Source: Parus major (taxonomy: Eukaryota; Chordata; Aves; Passeriformes; Paridae). Taken from it: a stretch of 64,000 nt of DNA. Location: positions 67,930,162-67,994,161 of the forward strand of contig NC_031769.1 of the NCBI RefSeq assembly GCF_001522545.3, in the 5' to 3' direction. The notes beneath the pieces were generated by a model that was not told the origin of the DNA, did not search any database, and saw only the letters and a program-made list of their open reading frames with translations. Of this stretch, positions 51,055-63,700 are shown in pieces; within the stretch, counting starts at the first letter, position 1; the number at the start of each line of letters is the position of its first letter. Made by a program: the position numbers and the translations under genes.

Positions 51055-51560
51055 ATTCAGACTGGGACAGTTGTGGAGGACTTAAGGCTCAGGGAAGAAA
51101 AACCTGTCTTTCCAGATGAGGTCAAAAGAGTTTGTCTTGTCTAGTTTGGAAAAAAAAGGAGGTTGAAATGTGTTCACTTTTTATAAACACATCAAGGCAA
51201 TAGACACCAGGACGGCTGACAAGCTATTTAAGCTAAAGATGTCAGAAGAACAAATAGCAATAGACTGGTCCTGAATGCATTCCCGCTAGAAATGATGATG
51301 AATTTTCTAGCAGAAAGGGCAGAAAAGTTCTGGTAAATTAGTAGCAGCAGTTGAAATGTGAAACTTGAACTTTTATGGGAAGGATTTTGTGACAAAATTG
51401 CCTGCACTGACTACATCAAAGATGACTCCTCGGATGGTCCTTCCCAACCCAAGCTTCTCAGCTGGCTGGTGATTTGGACACCTTCCTTACTGAGTTCCCA
51501 CACAGATCTGATGGAAGGACAGTTTCCAGAAAATGTGGAGCCTTTCAGAGAGCTTTGCGT
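51055..51560 (+). mobile_element. Ancient amniote CR1 LINE 3' region
   Basis: About 500 bases follow, in order and spacing, the 3' part of old reptile-type CR1 elements as I recall them. TTGTCTTGTCTAGTTTGG (near 51134) is followed by ACACATCAAGGCAATAGACA (near 51187) and CTGACAAGCTATTTAAGCTA (near 51216). AGAAGAACAAATAGCAATAG (near 51244), AAATTGCCTGCACTGACTAC (near 51396) and CTGGCTGGTGATTTGGACAC (near 51462) complete the series. The element is in plus orientation, heavily mutated, and lacks its terminal repeats. This subfamily differs from the modern avian CR1 ends at 15318 and 29920 and is well known in turtles and crocodilians, so the insertion probably predates birds. Confidence 0.7.
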
Positions 51561-54500
51561 GGGATAACCTTAAAGGGACACCCAAAAAAGTTAACACCAT
51601 GATTTGACCTATTTTTTTTCTCTTCTCTAGAGAGCGACTGTTTTGATCACACACTCAGGATCAGCATTCTTAGACATTAGTTTGAAAGGGGAGCACCTGA
51701 CACACGGGTAGGTAGATGTTAACTTGCTAACAGCAATGAGTTCTGGAGCTCCTCCCCTAAAGCTAATTTAAATAGAGTAATGAAGTATTCCATTGCCTTG
51801 AGGAATCTGGGAGAAGTCCTTGAACTAGAGGAGGCCAGAGGAGATATTCCAGAACTATGCAGGTAGGTCACAGCAGCCTGTATTGAATCCATGTTTCCTC
51901 TGGTCTGCAATGCACAAAACCTATGAGAAGACAGCAAGTCACCTACATATTTACAGTCACTTGAGTGTGTGCACACATCATACACTGTGATCACTACACA
52001 GGAAGGCAGGCAATCTTGACAGCAGAAATACCGTCTATGTTCCACTAGCCTCTGCTGCCCTGTAATTATTTTCTGTTTTTAAAGTAGATTTGAAAGAGTT
52101 TTATTATAAAACAGCATACATACAGAACTGACTCCAAGCCTTCTCATTCTTCTGGCTTTTCCATGATTCACAACACTCTTCTATCAAGAATTTGAATTTA
52201 AAAATGATGGGATCAGTATCTGGGGAAGACTGAAGAAAGATAAGCTGTGAGTTCTGGCTTGAGAATGTAGTGTCTGTATCACAAGACTACTATTTGTAGC
52301 AATGAAAGAAAGCGGGCAGAATTATTCACTAACTATTTCTGGCATTTAGACATTTTGTTGATGTAGACTGGCTTTATGCAAACCCACACACATATGCAGT
52401 ATCTGAACAGATAGGTCAGCATGAGAGAAAATGACTGCCACACATGTCCTTGATAACCTATGATGAAACCCATATGAAAGCCAGAAAGAAGCAGCACATT
52501 TCTAGGAGCTGGTATTGGCATTGAAGAAAGATCACTATTTATTGCACCAGTTATAATGTGAAACTGAGGGCATTCATAGTTGCAGAAGAAATGTCAGTGA
52601 AACATCAGCTGACTGTAGTTCTCATTCCTCTATCAGCAATTTAACACTGCTGCACACCCTGCTGCAACATGACAGTCCCTCTAATTCATGCTCAAATCAG
52701 AGCTCTTAACAACAGTAATAGCCCTGCAGGGCAATTGAAAAAAAACAAAAAACAAAACAAAAAACCAGAAAAGGAATATAATAGAGAGGAAGTTTACCTC
52801 TTTCAGACAGCTTTTCAAGCATAGCAACTCCTGCTTGTTTTATGTCTATGCTGAGGTCAGCTTGCATGGACTAGCATCAAGCACTGTTTACTGAATGCCA
52901 GAACTAGATGAAAAGCTCCAAACCTGGACTTTCCACATGTTGAATTAATGGCATCTCAGAGTCCCATTTCAGGGGCCATCCATTGATAGGAACATGCTTT
53001 TTTTTCTTGCTGAAGACAAGAATTTTGACTTAGTTTTCTGAACATCACACAATGTTGAATTTTCTGCCTAAAGCAGCCATACCAAAATACAATTTACAAA
53101 GTGAGGTATCTGTGCATGAATCAATGAATAACTCAGCTATTTGCAGGAACTGTATCCATCTGAACAATATTGGTCAGCTCCTTATATTGAAGAGTCCTTT
53201 ACATTAAAGAAAGAAGCTCCCCCCATGTGAAAATTCATCTTTAAACTGGTGCCAGAATTTATTCAGCCAGGAAAGGAACTGGTGAGGATTGCCTTTTACC
53301 TACAGGCAGTCTGGTGGGTGCAAGGCACTGGAGACTTTTGGTAGGTTATAAGGTCCTGTAGGCAACTGTTAAAGTATAGATGTATCTTTAACCATCGTTG
53401 TGCAGTTGATTTTCTCACAAAGAAGCACATATGCAAAAATACCATTAATTTTCTGTTATCACTTATCAGCTTTACAAAATAAAAAAGTACTGTGACTATT
53501 TTGGGGAATTTATTTTCTCTTCTAATATTGCTTTTGAAATTTAATTAGGATCCAATCTAAGATCAACAAGGATATGATAATTAAATAAAAACACTTGCAC
53601 CAGTGTGAAAACCCTCTAGGCATGTGATATTTCTAGGGAAATTGTTTAGATTTTTTTTATAACTTCCAGAAAAGCAAACATCTCTCTATCAAGTAATAGC
53701 TGCATTGTTTCACCAAATTTCTCTGCTAAAGGTAGTTGCTGTGGATCTGCCCTGTGGAAACACTTTATCGCCTTTGTTGCACCTATGCTGTCTCCTTAAA
53801 AACTAAAAGTGAATCCAAGCAGAACAGTGGGACCAATTTTTGTTTTCCATGAGCAGGAAAAACAATTCCAAAATAAATCATGTGCAGAATACCAAAAAAA
53901 AAAAAAAAGAAAAGTGCTAAAACAAAGCAACCAATCCCCAAAATGTATGGAGTATGTGTAAAGGAGCCACAACTTAAACTGGTCCTATTGAAGACATTTC
54001 TCCATGGCCTACTTACTGAACACATATCATTTATATGTTGCTTTCTTGAGATGAGTAGATTTGGCCCATCTACCTAAGACAAGACCAGTCATTTTGACTT
54101 ACCTGGTGTTTTCAATGTTGTGTCGTAATTCTGAGCCCATTGGTGTCCCTACATGCTACCTATTTGAAGCATCAGTCCTGCTCTCAGTGAAGATTGTTGA
54201 CTTCAATCGTTGATTGTTGAAAGTTGAGAGATTTTAAAATGCAGCTCATCTGGGACCTGTGGAATGTCTGCTCATTATGTTTCAAAAGCAAGATGAAGTG
54301 TCCCATCATTCCAAAGGATTTGACCTGCTGCCAGGTGATCAGATATGCCCATTGATTAAACAGCCCTACCTGAAACTCTACACACAGCCAATGGATCTGA
54401 AGGACTCACATTTGATTTAGTGTTGTCCTTTCCAGCTCCCCATTTACCAGTCAAAATAATGCAGGCATTCGGCAGCACAATAAATTCTCACTTTTCAGTC

Positions 54501-55048
54501 TTGAGGAATATTCCATACATCCATCATTCACTTGGAAAAATGTAGCAAAAGTTAGCTACCAGAAAAAAAAGTCAGATCACTGTAAAATGTAAACTATGCC
54601 TGAAGTTTTACACAAAGAGAGATTGGATTTGCTCAGTTGAATGTCAGCCTTGTTTAAGACAGTGAAACTCCATTTTCATGTTAAAAAAAATTGTCTGGCA
54701 AGTTTCTGCTAAACCTGACTTCAGTTTATATGTATTATGCTATTTCCCTCAAAATGGTGGTTCAGACCAGATCAAGGCACAAAACAGGGCAGTCAGCAAC
54801 CCAGGCTATGCTCCAGATACAGTTCTTTTTGGCTCTTTTGCCCAACAATGGACTTTTCCCTTCTTTAGGCTCAGCACATCTCAGAGTTATCAGGATCAGG
54901 AGATGAGATCGTGTTCCCTGTTGTTTACAGGCCCAGTGTTAGACATCAACTCCATTTCTTCATGTTTCACTGATTGCTTTCCTTGGGTATGGCTCAGTTT
55001 TAAACACAGGTTTAAAAGGGGGCATTTTGATTTCAGCTTACCTCTTGG
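51561..55048. other. Unique noncoding DNA with A-rich simple repeats
   Basis: No gene is supported. A CAAAA-type A-rich run lies at about 52738-52765 and a 15-base A-run at 53894-53908. The longest frames (108 codons at 51719-52045 minus, 124 codons at 54678-55052 plus) are unrecognised. Confidence 0.6.
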
Positions 55049-55052
55049 GTAA

Positions 55053-55109
55053 TTAAATTAATTACCTAATTAATTATGCAGCACCTAATTAATTAGGTAA
55101 TTAAATTAA
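55053..55109. repeat. Long AT-rich inverted repeat packed with TAATTA sites
   Basis: The arms at 55053-55076 and 55086-55109 pair over 24 bases with one mismatch (55057 with 55105) around the 9-base spacer TGCAGCACC. The 18-base core TAATTACCTAATTAATTA is paired without error. TAATTA, the core motif of many homeodomain proteins, occurs seven times between 55050 and 55103. The structure could extrude as a cruciform or act as a clustered homeodomain site. It could equally be a template-switch product. Confidence 0.8.
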
Positions 55110-58100
55110 AGCACCTGTTGCTTCCTAGAGTGCATGACCCAAGGCCATCTTTATTTTATAATGACGGCTTTTGTTCTTTCACTTTAACAAAGGACACTGA
55201 CTCAAAAACCCGCAGCTTGTGCAAAATCTGAAGCATAAACTCTTTCAAGTCTCTCCTGTGGAAAATACCTTCTTCCCTTCCCTTCCCTTCCCTTCCCAAT
55301 GGCCTTTTATTACCCCTTTAGCTGGCCACATAAAGACAAGATGATATGGCAGAATTCTCAATACTTGAAAATGCTGTGGAAAAGATTTAAATTTTGGTGA
55401 TTCATTTTGGTGATGAAGGGCACAGCCTTTCAATTGAAGGCCAAGTTCAGAGGCAGTGCTGGCACAGGGGTTTGCACTCTTTAGAGCCATGCTCACTTTC
55501 TGAATTTGACCCGGTCTTTTTGGCTAGGAAGTCAAACAATGAGCAAAAAACCAGTGGTTATGAAACTGCACAGTTATTACAGCCACTGAGAACTCAGTTT
55601 GTAACACATTGTAGTTGTAACAAAAAAAGAATTGTAATCTTTGAGTAAATTACTTCACTTGTTTGACAGCTGATTCCCATTAAGCTTTTGTATGGATCAT
55701 ACCAGTAATCTTGATAAACCTCTGATAAGGTGTCCAGATGTCCTAGGTTTGCCAGTTTCTAATTAGCAGTCCTGGGGTCCTGTCAATTAAAGTTGGTGTT
55801 TTGTGCCCAGGGCCATAAAGTGAAAAGTTTTCTGCATCTGATGTCAATTCTTCAAAGAAGGACCCCCTCCTTACCATTGGATATTGAGTCCCAGTTGGAG
55901 AGACTGCAAATTTGATCAGCCTAGCAGAAATTACAGGCAAGCCTGGAAACAATATTCTCTTGTGTATGTCCTAAGAAAGTGCCATTCTCCCTCCACACTT
56001 CAACGTTGCCTATGGACAGATGTGCCCCAACCTTCCTGGGGAGAGACAGGGATTCACCTCAAGATGACACACTCTAAAAAGTGGAATCGTGTAAATTTAA
56101 AGTCCTAGGCCAAATAGTCACAGTTTAAAAGCTGAAATGAGAAGGCCAAGTTGGCTACAACTCTTCAGACATGTGCTGAGCAGGGGGGAATTACATGTGA
56201 CAATGGTGAATTCAACCAGTCCTTTCTTTTCTCTAAATACCCTTCGATCCTGTAAACCCCTTGTCCTTTCTCTCTCATAGCTCTACAGGATAACATTTCA
56301 AGAACAGGATGACTTGTTGAAATGAAGGGCAATCTAACTCTTGCCACAGTATTTACAGTTTAACTTACGAGGTTGAGGTTTCTCAGTTTCTGTAATAAGA
56401 CAGACAGAAAGCAGAAGATAAGTTTTGTCATGAGACACAAGATTGTAATGCTTCTGTTTTCTGGCATCATTTGCTTATCCTTTACTGCCTTCAGTTTTTA
56501 GCTAACATTACACATGTATTCACATTGGAGCTCCTAATCACAGTGCCATGACAGTCTTCAGAAAATAAAAAGCAGCAGTACAATCCTAAAAATATCTGCC
56601 TTTTTATCTATTTTCATAAGGAGAGATATTTTGCTGACAATCCCCCCATGTTTTCCATGTTGGGGAAGGTGTGGCTCTGTGAACCTGCCAGGTTGGCTCC
56701 GCTGCCACCTTCTCCTCCCTCTTTCCACTCTCCTCACAGCTGCAGGACTAAAACAGGGATAATAAAGAGCATAGAGTCATTAGAGATTATGAAGCTCAGC
56801 TCACAAAAGGTTTCCCAACCAAGGCTTTAACAAGGGCAGTGAATTGTCACAATGAGAGGTAAATTCGGGTGCAATGAAAGCTGCGCTCAGAGGCTGGGTG
56901 CCCTGTGAGAGGAGAGGAGCGGAGCTGCAGTGACATCCCCCAGGCATCGTCTGCTGCCAGGAGCCCAGGCACAGCACTGGATACAGACACCCTCAGCTCA
57001 GGGGTTTGGTGTGATTCCTCGGCAGACCTGGCTCTTTCCTGTTTAGTTTCAGCAAAAACTCGCCCAGCCAACTCCACAGAGGAGAGCCCTCAATAGGAAA
57101 TGCAGCTTGCCAGGAAAGTTAGCTGGTCTTGTGAAATCTCAGGAGGAAAATGAGGAGCCCCATTTGTCAGAGTAATAAACTGATAAAATTGGAACCTTGC
57201 CTCTGAAATAATATTAATGGTAAATAAAATGCTGCTTTTTACCAAACAGGCAAGCTAAGCAAAAAGTAAAACAATGACAGTAATACTTCTGAATGTCTGT
57301 CCCATCATTGGCTCTGTGAAGCCTGTTGATGTGGGAAACAGAAGCCCTGCTTTGTAGAGATGCAGTTTTTCACTCAGTGTCAACTAGACTGTGTCCTTCA
57401 TGTATACATTATGCTGTGCAAGGACCTCACTGAGCAATTTCCACTCATGCTGCTGCTGCCTGGGATCAAGCTTGCCACAAGTTCTGCATTCCTTTTTTCT
57501 TTTAGTACAGTGAACTACTGTAGCACAGACCACAAAAGACTATTGTTGAATGTGTTAGAAAAAGAAAGATTTATAATCTGTGCCTTCTTTTTTCTTTCAA
57601 CACATAAACACAAACACGAAAATTATAGCAAAAGCTCCTAAAGTCCAGTAATTAAAAGGAAAGGTTAGTCCCCATGGCAAGAGGTACTAAGGTCTGCATG
57701 ATGTCCCACAAATTGAAACTGACTGTGAAACTTGAAAATAATAGGGGTACAAATTAACTGACTATGATCATCCCCTTTTGCTTACCCAAGGCATAGTCTT
57801 TTCTTGCTGCTTTTGCATACTCTGTGTTTACAGTGTGAATGAGCCACACATTCCTAGTGTTTACCATTCAGTATTTCACACTGGGAAAGTGACAGTCAAT
57901 GTTCAGCTCAATTTGACTCTAACGTCAACTGCAACTGCTTATGTCAAGGCAAAACCAAAAGAAGCCTTTATAAACAACATATTTCTCTCCAAAAATATAA
58001 TATCCACTGAAGAGGAGTTGAAAACTTTCTCTATTGCAGTGCCATAAAAAATTAAGCAATAACAAGACTAAAACTCACATTTAATGATTTGTCCAGTGAA

Positions 58101-60609
58101 CTAACTCATTTTGATGTACAAATTAGGTTGCACAGAAAACAAGCTCCTGTGAAAATTTCTTGTTCTTCCAGATTTCAATGAGATGTGAAATAAAATTTTT
58201 CTAGTCTTTTCCAAAGACATAATTTGTAGTTTTAACAAAATGCTAAGGACCAGCCCAGCCCCTAGATAGATTTACTTTTACTATGTTCTTGACTCACAGT
58301 AAAACAAAAGACAAGTTTCTCTCATGGTATGTTAACATTTTTCATCAGACCCTTCATGAAGTCAAGGGATTAGAGAGTAACAGGAGTTACTGAGAAAAGC
58401 TGAACAAAATCCAGGGAGGATCAACAGGCCTTTAGCAGCACTCGTGAGTTTGGATTCAGTTGCATTTGTGGAGAAGATTTTTGTTGATTTTTATCTTGGT
58501 TGCCATCCCTGGCATCTCCAGGCTCCAGCACATGGATATACTCCTACCAGGACAGCCCAGTGCCCTGGCAGAGATTTCTACCACTGGCAGCTGTAGCTCA
58601 AGCCCTGGTGAAGGTCAAAAAGGAAAAGTGACAGTGGGGGTCTAGAGCTATTCCCCAGAGGAATTCTTTCCATGCCACTGGCATGCACACAAATACAGCC
58701 TCCACCACATGAGTTTGGAAGTCAGAGGTTCAGAGAGTTCCTGACCGCTCCCTGCAGCACTGGAACAACAGGGCTGCTGCTGGTCAGGATGGCATCGTGT
58801 CAGCAGAGCTCTGTGGGAGTCTGGCACAGTCCCAGGTGATGCTCTGCCTGGTTTTGAGCAAACCTGTGAGCTCCTCCCTTTCACTTACAGTTACTCTGCC
58901 ACAGAAGATTTCACCATAAACAAACATTTTAGCCTCCCAGAAAGGTCCCCAGTCCTTTAGCAAGGAATTTGTAAGGAGGAAGTTCTGACCCCAGTGCTGG
59001 GAGCTGAGCTGTGCAGTGCAGGATGGTGGCCTCTAACTGGGAGCACGGGGCAGCAAAGCCCTCCCAGCTATTATCACTTCTGACTCACCCAACCCATTCC
59101 CAAGGAGACTTTCCCAGGAAAACACACTTAACACACTCATACATCCAGGCAGTGGTGCTTCATGAATGTCTCTCTGCTAACATCACTGCTCTGCAAGGCC
59201 GGTGGGGTGGACTGAGAGCAGCAGTCACACAGGAGCACATATTCCACTCCTGAGGGGATCAGACACCCCAGTTAACATCCTTAACCTCCCCTCACCCACA
59301 TCTTCTGTAGCCCTTCCTCTTCCCTCTTCACCATGTTTTATTTTTTTAACTGACACTTTTCCTTAAATACCTGGGGCTCCTTCTTAAGTCTGGCTTCAGC
59401 CAGGAATGCTACCATCTCCATCTCCTTTATGAACTACTGGACCTTGGCATCCCTCCAGCACTACAGAGTTAAGAAAGACATTTTCTATTCAGCAGCTCTG
59501 ACTCCACCACATATGTCTCTGTAGAGTAGGTCAGAAGGCAAAGCCTGCAGAGTGCAATAATATTTGTTCTGCTGTCTAATCCTAGAGGGAAATTGGTAGG
59601 GGGAAGAAGTTAAGAGAATGCCAAGTACCTCCAAACTGCAGGGCTCTGCAATAAAAAGGGGAACAAAGAGAGATGGCTCTAACAATACTCACAGTGTTTC
59701 TTAATCTAATTATAATTTTACTCTCATTTTTGTCATCATAAGAAATGCCCCATGTAGGCTTTTGTTATCTTTTCCTCTTCCATAGGTAAAGTTGCTCACC
59801 TGGTTAAATAAAAAGCTGACAGTAAAACAGTCCAAATATATAGCAGATGCATAAGCATGCTTTGAGAAACGATTGCTGGAGACATAAAATCTCATTTTTT
59901 CCTTCCTCATAGTTCTTTTCTTCTTCCTGTGGTGAAAATGTACCTCTCTCAGAAATGTCCCTGTTTTCTCTTGGACTGGTGGTCCTGCTCCAGGCTTGAA
60001 TAATAGCATATGTGAAAGATGGAAGAAGGCTTACCCTTTCCAGCAACCAGAGTGGAGAGACATAAAACAGCTCACTTATCTATTAGAAATACTTCTGTTG
60101 ACAAATTTTACTATCTTAAAGGTTGAAAGTAGAGTAGTGATCTAGTCTGTAGCTTCCTGTTCCTGAAAATGAAACCTAAAAAAAAATAAATAAATAATTC
60201 TTCCTAATTCTTTATAGAAGGACAGAAGAATCATCTCTAAATCACAAAAATCCTGAGTTAAAACTATCACTTTAATTGTGTTGGTTTGTTGGTTTACAAG
60301 AAGAGAATTGTGTAAGAGAGGAATAAGGCAATCTTTCCAGTGAGAAATTTCTGTAATCGCTGTGAAACGGCTTGCAATAAGATATTAGGACATAGCATCC
60401 TAGTAAGCATACATGACCTTGACTGTTTTCTTCCACTACCCTTCCTTTGAAAAAGCAGTCAGAAATTATGAAATGACATCTCTTAATTTTTCTCATTTCC
60501 TCTACAGAATTATTATTTTAGTTGATTTCAGTAAGTCTTCTCCATCTGGAAAGAGCAGAGAAAGGTAGTTGCCTTTCTTCTCTCAAAACAAGTGTGTTGT
60601 TTTCTATTT
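55110..60609. other. Unique noncoding DNA, no gene seen
   Basis: No gene is supported in these 5.5 kb. (TTCCC)5 is at 55273-55297. A mildly CpG-bearing stretch at 56880-57070 (five CpGs) is near the limit of notice. Open frames do not exceed about 100 codons and are unrecognised. Confidence 0.6.
55273..55297. repeat. (TTCCC)5 microsatellite
   Basis: Five exact TTCCC units, 25 bases in all. Confidence 0.88.
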
Positions 60610-60652
60610 TCACTGTTTCTGATGAACTGAAACAGTTCATCAGAAACAGTGA
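60610..60652. repeat. Perfect 20-bp hairpin with 3-base loop
   Basis: The left arm at 60610-60629 contains CACTGTTTCTGATGAACTG. It pairs without a single mismatch with the right arm at 60633-60652, around the loop AAA. A perfect 20-bp fold-back with so small a loop is unlikely by chance in 64 kb. It is too short and too tightly looped for a standard microRNA precursor. The likeliest origin is a snap-back template switch during replication. Confidence 0.85.
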
Positions 60653-60700
60653 TATTTGGGTGATATTTGAGCAGCAGCTCAGCTCAGCTGCCCAAATATC
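60649..60700. repeat. Second inverted repeat with internal direct repeat
   Basis: GATATTTGGG (60651-60660) pairs exactly with CCCAAATATC (60691-60700). Between them, GCAGCT (60674-60679) pairs with AGCTGC (60686-60691), making a longer interrupted stem. GTGATATTTG is also repeated directly 11 bases apart (60649-60658 and 60660-60669). The structure abuts the perfect hairpin just upstream. Confidence 0.7.
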
Positions 60701-63700
60701 TGCCACTGGAGATGGCACTGAACATCCCCCTCAGCCTCCTGCTGCTGGGAGTCTCAGCCACTTTTCAGAGCTCGGTCATGAACTCTCTGATCCACTCAAC
60801 AGGACCAAAATCACTTGAGGGAGATTTCTGGTCCAGACCTATTGAAAATAGATCCTGTCATCCAAACTACTGCTAGCTTCAGAATCACAAAAAAACCCAT
60901 TCAAGAAAGGACAGCCTTGACATGGCTGCAGATCTCTGAGGCTTTACAGGAAAAATTGCCTACACTCCTGTATACTGTGTCTCTGCCTTTAACAATGACA
61001 GGAGGGCAAGGGTTGGGTCACCTTTTGGTTCTTTGTTCGATGTACACAGCATTATGGAACAAGACAAGAGGTCAGTTTTCAAGGTGGACACCCAGAAAAT
61101 CTGCTGCAGAAGTGGCAAGAGCCATTAAAGTATTTATTTGGAGAACCAGCTCCAAATGATCAGAGCACTTTTTTTCTGAAATGTGGAGACATTGAACATA
61201 TTTTTTCCCCTCACATTTGGTTCACTTAAAGTACATTTTCAGGCACACAAAGCAGGAGCAGGAGAAGAATGTTATATAAATAAAAGATCTTTTCCCCTTT
61301 CCTTCCCACTTGATCTTTAACAAGATTCATGATCTCAGACTTTCTCAATATGCCACCATTCCCAGACTTTCATTAAAATAAGTTTGCTGCTCTGCAGAAA
61401 AAAAGTACCAAGACATGAGCAGCATGAGGGGTGAAATTAAGCAAAAAAGTGGGAGGCAAAAGTGTCACAATCTCTTAATAGAAGAAATAAGAGATGAAAG
61501 AACTGACTTAGCATCTCCCTACTGAGGTTGGAAAGCTGGATATGCTGATCTGAGACTGCATTACATTAGTGCCTGTGTTGATACAAATCAAGCTGTAGTG
61601 TCCATTAGGATGTAATGTGGAAAGAAACAATTTGAAGATATTATCTGAAGATAATAAATGAAATAGAGCTATGCCAAAATACATTAAAGTTTTTTTGAGG
61701 ATGTAGGTGAAAAACAATCATATCATAAAAGAAATTAAACATTTGAAACTAATTTTCTTCCTTTTTCAAATGAATCCATGAATACTAGGTGCAAACTTTT
61801 CTCTCCTTCCAGTTCTGTGAAAGTTTGGCTTCAAAATATAGGAAAAACAAAGGAAAATAACACAATAGATACAATTTTTTATGACAGATGTGGATCAGGA
61901 TGCCATGTCTTAACAGTCATCCGTAATGTTATAATCATGCAAGTGTAGGTTCATTTTTTATAAACCCCTGTTCTACTCTCATTGGTGATGGATTTCAACT
62001 TTTGAGATGTGCTGCCCCAGCCTGACAGATGGAGCTGAAATCTTTCTATTGTTTGAAAATAAATCAAACTAGCAGACATAAAACTTGGTGGAGGACAGGG
62101 GGAAAAATATTGCCTTTGGTTAGACACAAAACTGTACAGAATTGTACCTGTCCTACAGGTACAGGTTTGTTCCTCAGCAATCCATGCTCTCTGGTATTGT
62201 CCTTTGTTTTTGTTTTCCTACAATTTGAGCTGAGAGCTTTGACTACATACCAGGGGAAAACCAGCAATTCAGAGCTGTCTTAGAAATGTTCAGATCTCCC
62301 GCAACAAGAGGAAAAGTCTGGTGCTCTTCCTGAGCTGAAAGGAGAAGGCTGCTCCTTCTGTCTCCTTGACCTAGACCAGGAAAGCCCTGTTGAAGGTGCC
62401 TTCCCTGAAACAGTGCTGCACACAGCTCACAGGATGCCAGCACAGCAAAAAGAGTGTGCAGGATTTATCACAAAGCAGTAGTACATGTGAAGGAGGGAGG
62501 AAAATGTCGCAGTGTTGTAACCTAGGTAAAAGCCAGAGCACTGCCTTGCATTGCACTGGGCTTTGAAGGCTGCAGTCTGCTCTGTCATGACTGCAGAGAG
62601 AATTTCGACTTGAGTTCTGGCCTGGTTCCAGGCAAGATGAAAGAGACTAATTATTGACAGGTTTTGCAATACTTTTTACATTCAACTACACATTTATGTC
62701 ACAAGTCACCTAGGTCTTCTGAACTGATTTGATTCTCATGATGTTCTGATTAAAATTTAAGAAGGCCTGGTAGATACATGTGGCTTGATTTTTCAAAGAT
62801 GCTTTGCTTCTCACAAAGAGACTGCTTGCTCATAAAGCTAGAATAAACACAGGAGCAATAGCAGGCAGGAGCAAAGGGCCAGGAATTACAGTGCACAGCA
62901 ATCAAACACAGCATGAAATGAAGTGATAAAGTTTTCAGATATGTTAGGGTGGCTTTAAAGTCCTCACAATTTTTAGTGACCTGTTAGAACACCCGTATCA
63001 ACACATAGGATAGAACACTTTTTTTTTCTAAGAATGAACTTGTTTTCTACAGGTCCCAGGGAGATTCTTTCCTCCTGAGTGCTGCATTACATGAGGGGTT
63101 GGGGTATGTACCAGATCTGCAATAGGATGCCAAGTAATACTTCTTTGCTGAGTCACTTCCCAGGGTCACACAAGCATTTTGCCCTGCTAATTGTTGTGAT
63201 CTCATTAGCTCTTCCCCTTCATAAGCATCTCATTCATCCATTAAAAAATGTATACACAGTCTAGTCATTATCCCATTTCAGTTGCCTGGATTTTAAGCTC
63301 TGCTCTGTTCTTAGCTGTTCTGCGATGGGATCAAGCATAAAACAAATCTGCTCCTGATTCTTCCTGTCAACAAATGAAAGAAAGACTATAAACTACCCTC
63401 TTCCTAATCTACTATTTCAGCATATTAGCTAACATAAACCTGTTCCAGTGACCCGTGTAATAACCACACTGACATTTTATGCTTGGCTTCTCAGTTCCAT
63501 ATGTACATGATTAAAAACTACAAGGTATTTCTTTATACAATTCTATTAATAGCTTGGGGATTTATTTTCTTCGTTTTTAGGATAACGTGCTTTGAGTTTG
63601 AAAGGCAGCTTGCATTCTGGCGTCAAAAGCCACTGCAATATACATTTCAATTTCTTTCAGTCAGCCACAGCAAGAAAATTGATGGCCTGTTCTCTGGGAG

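Noticed and set aside
60610..60652. MicroRNA precursor
   Set aside because: The stem is 20 bp with a 3-base loop, shorter and tighter than a standard pre-miRNA, and fully perfect pairing is atypical of animal precursors.
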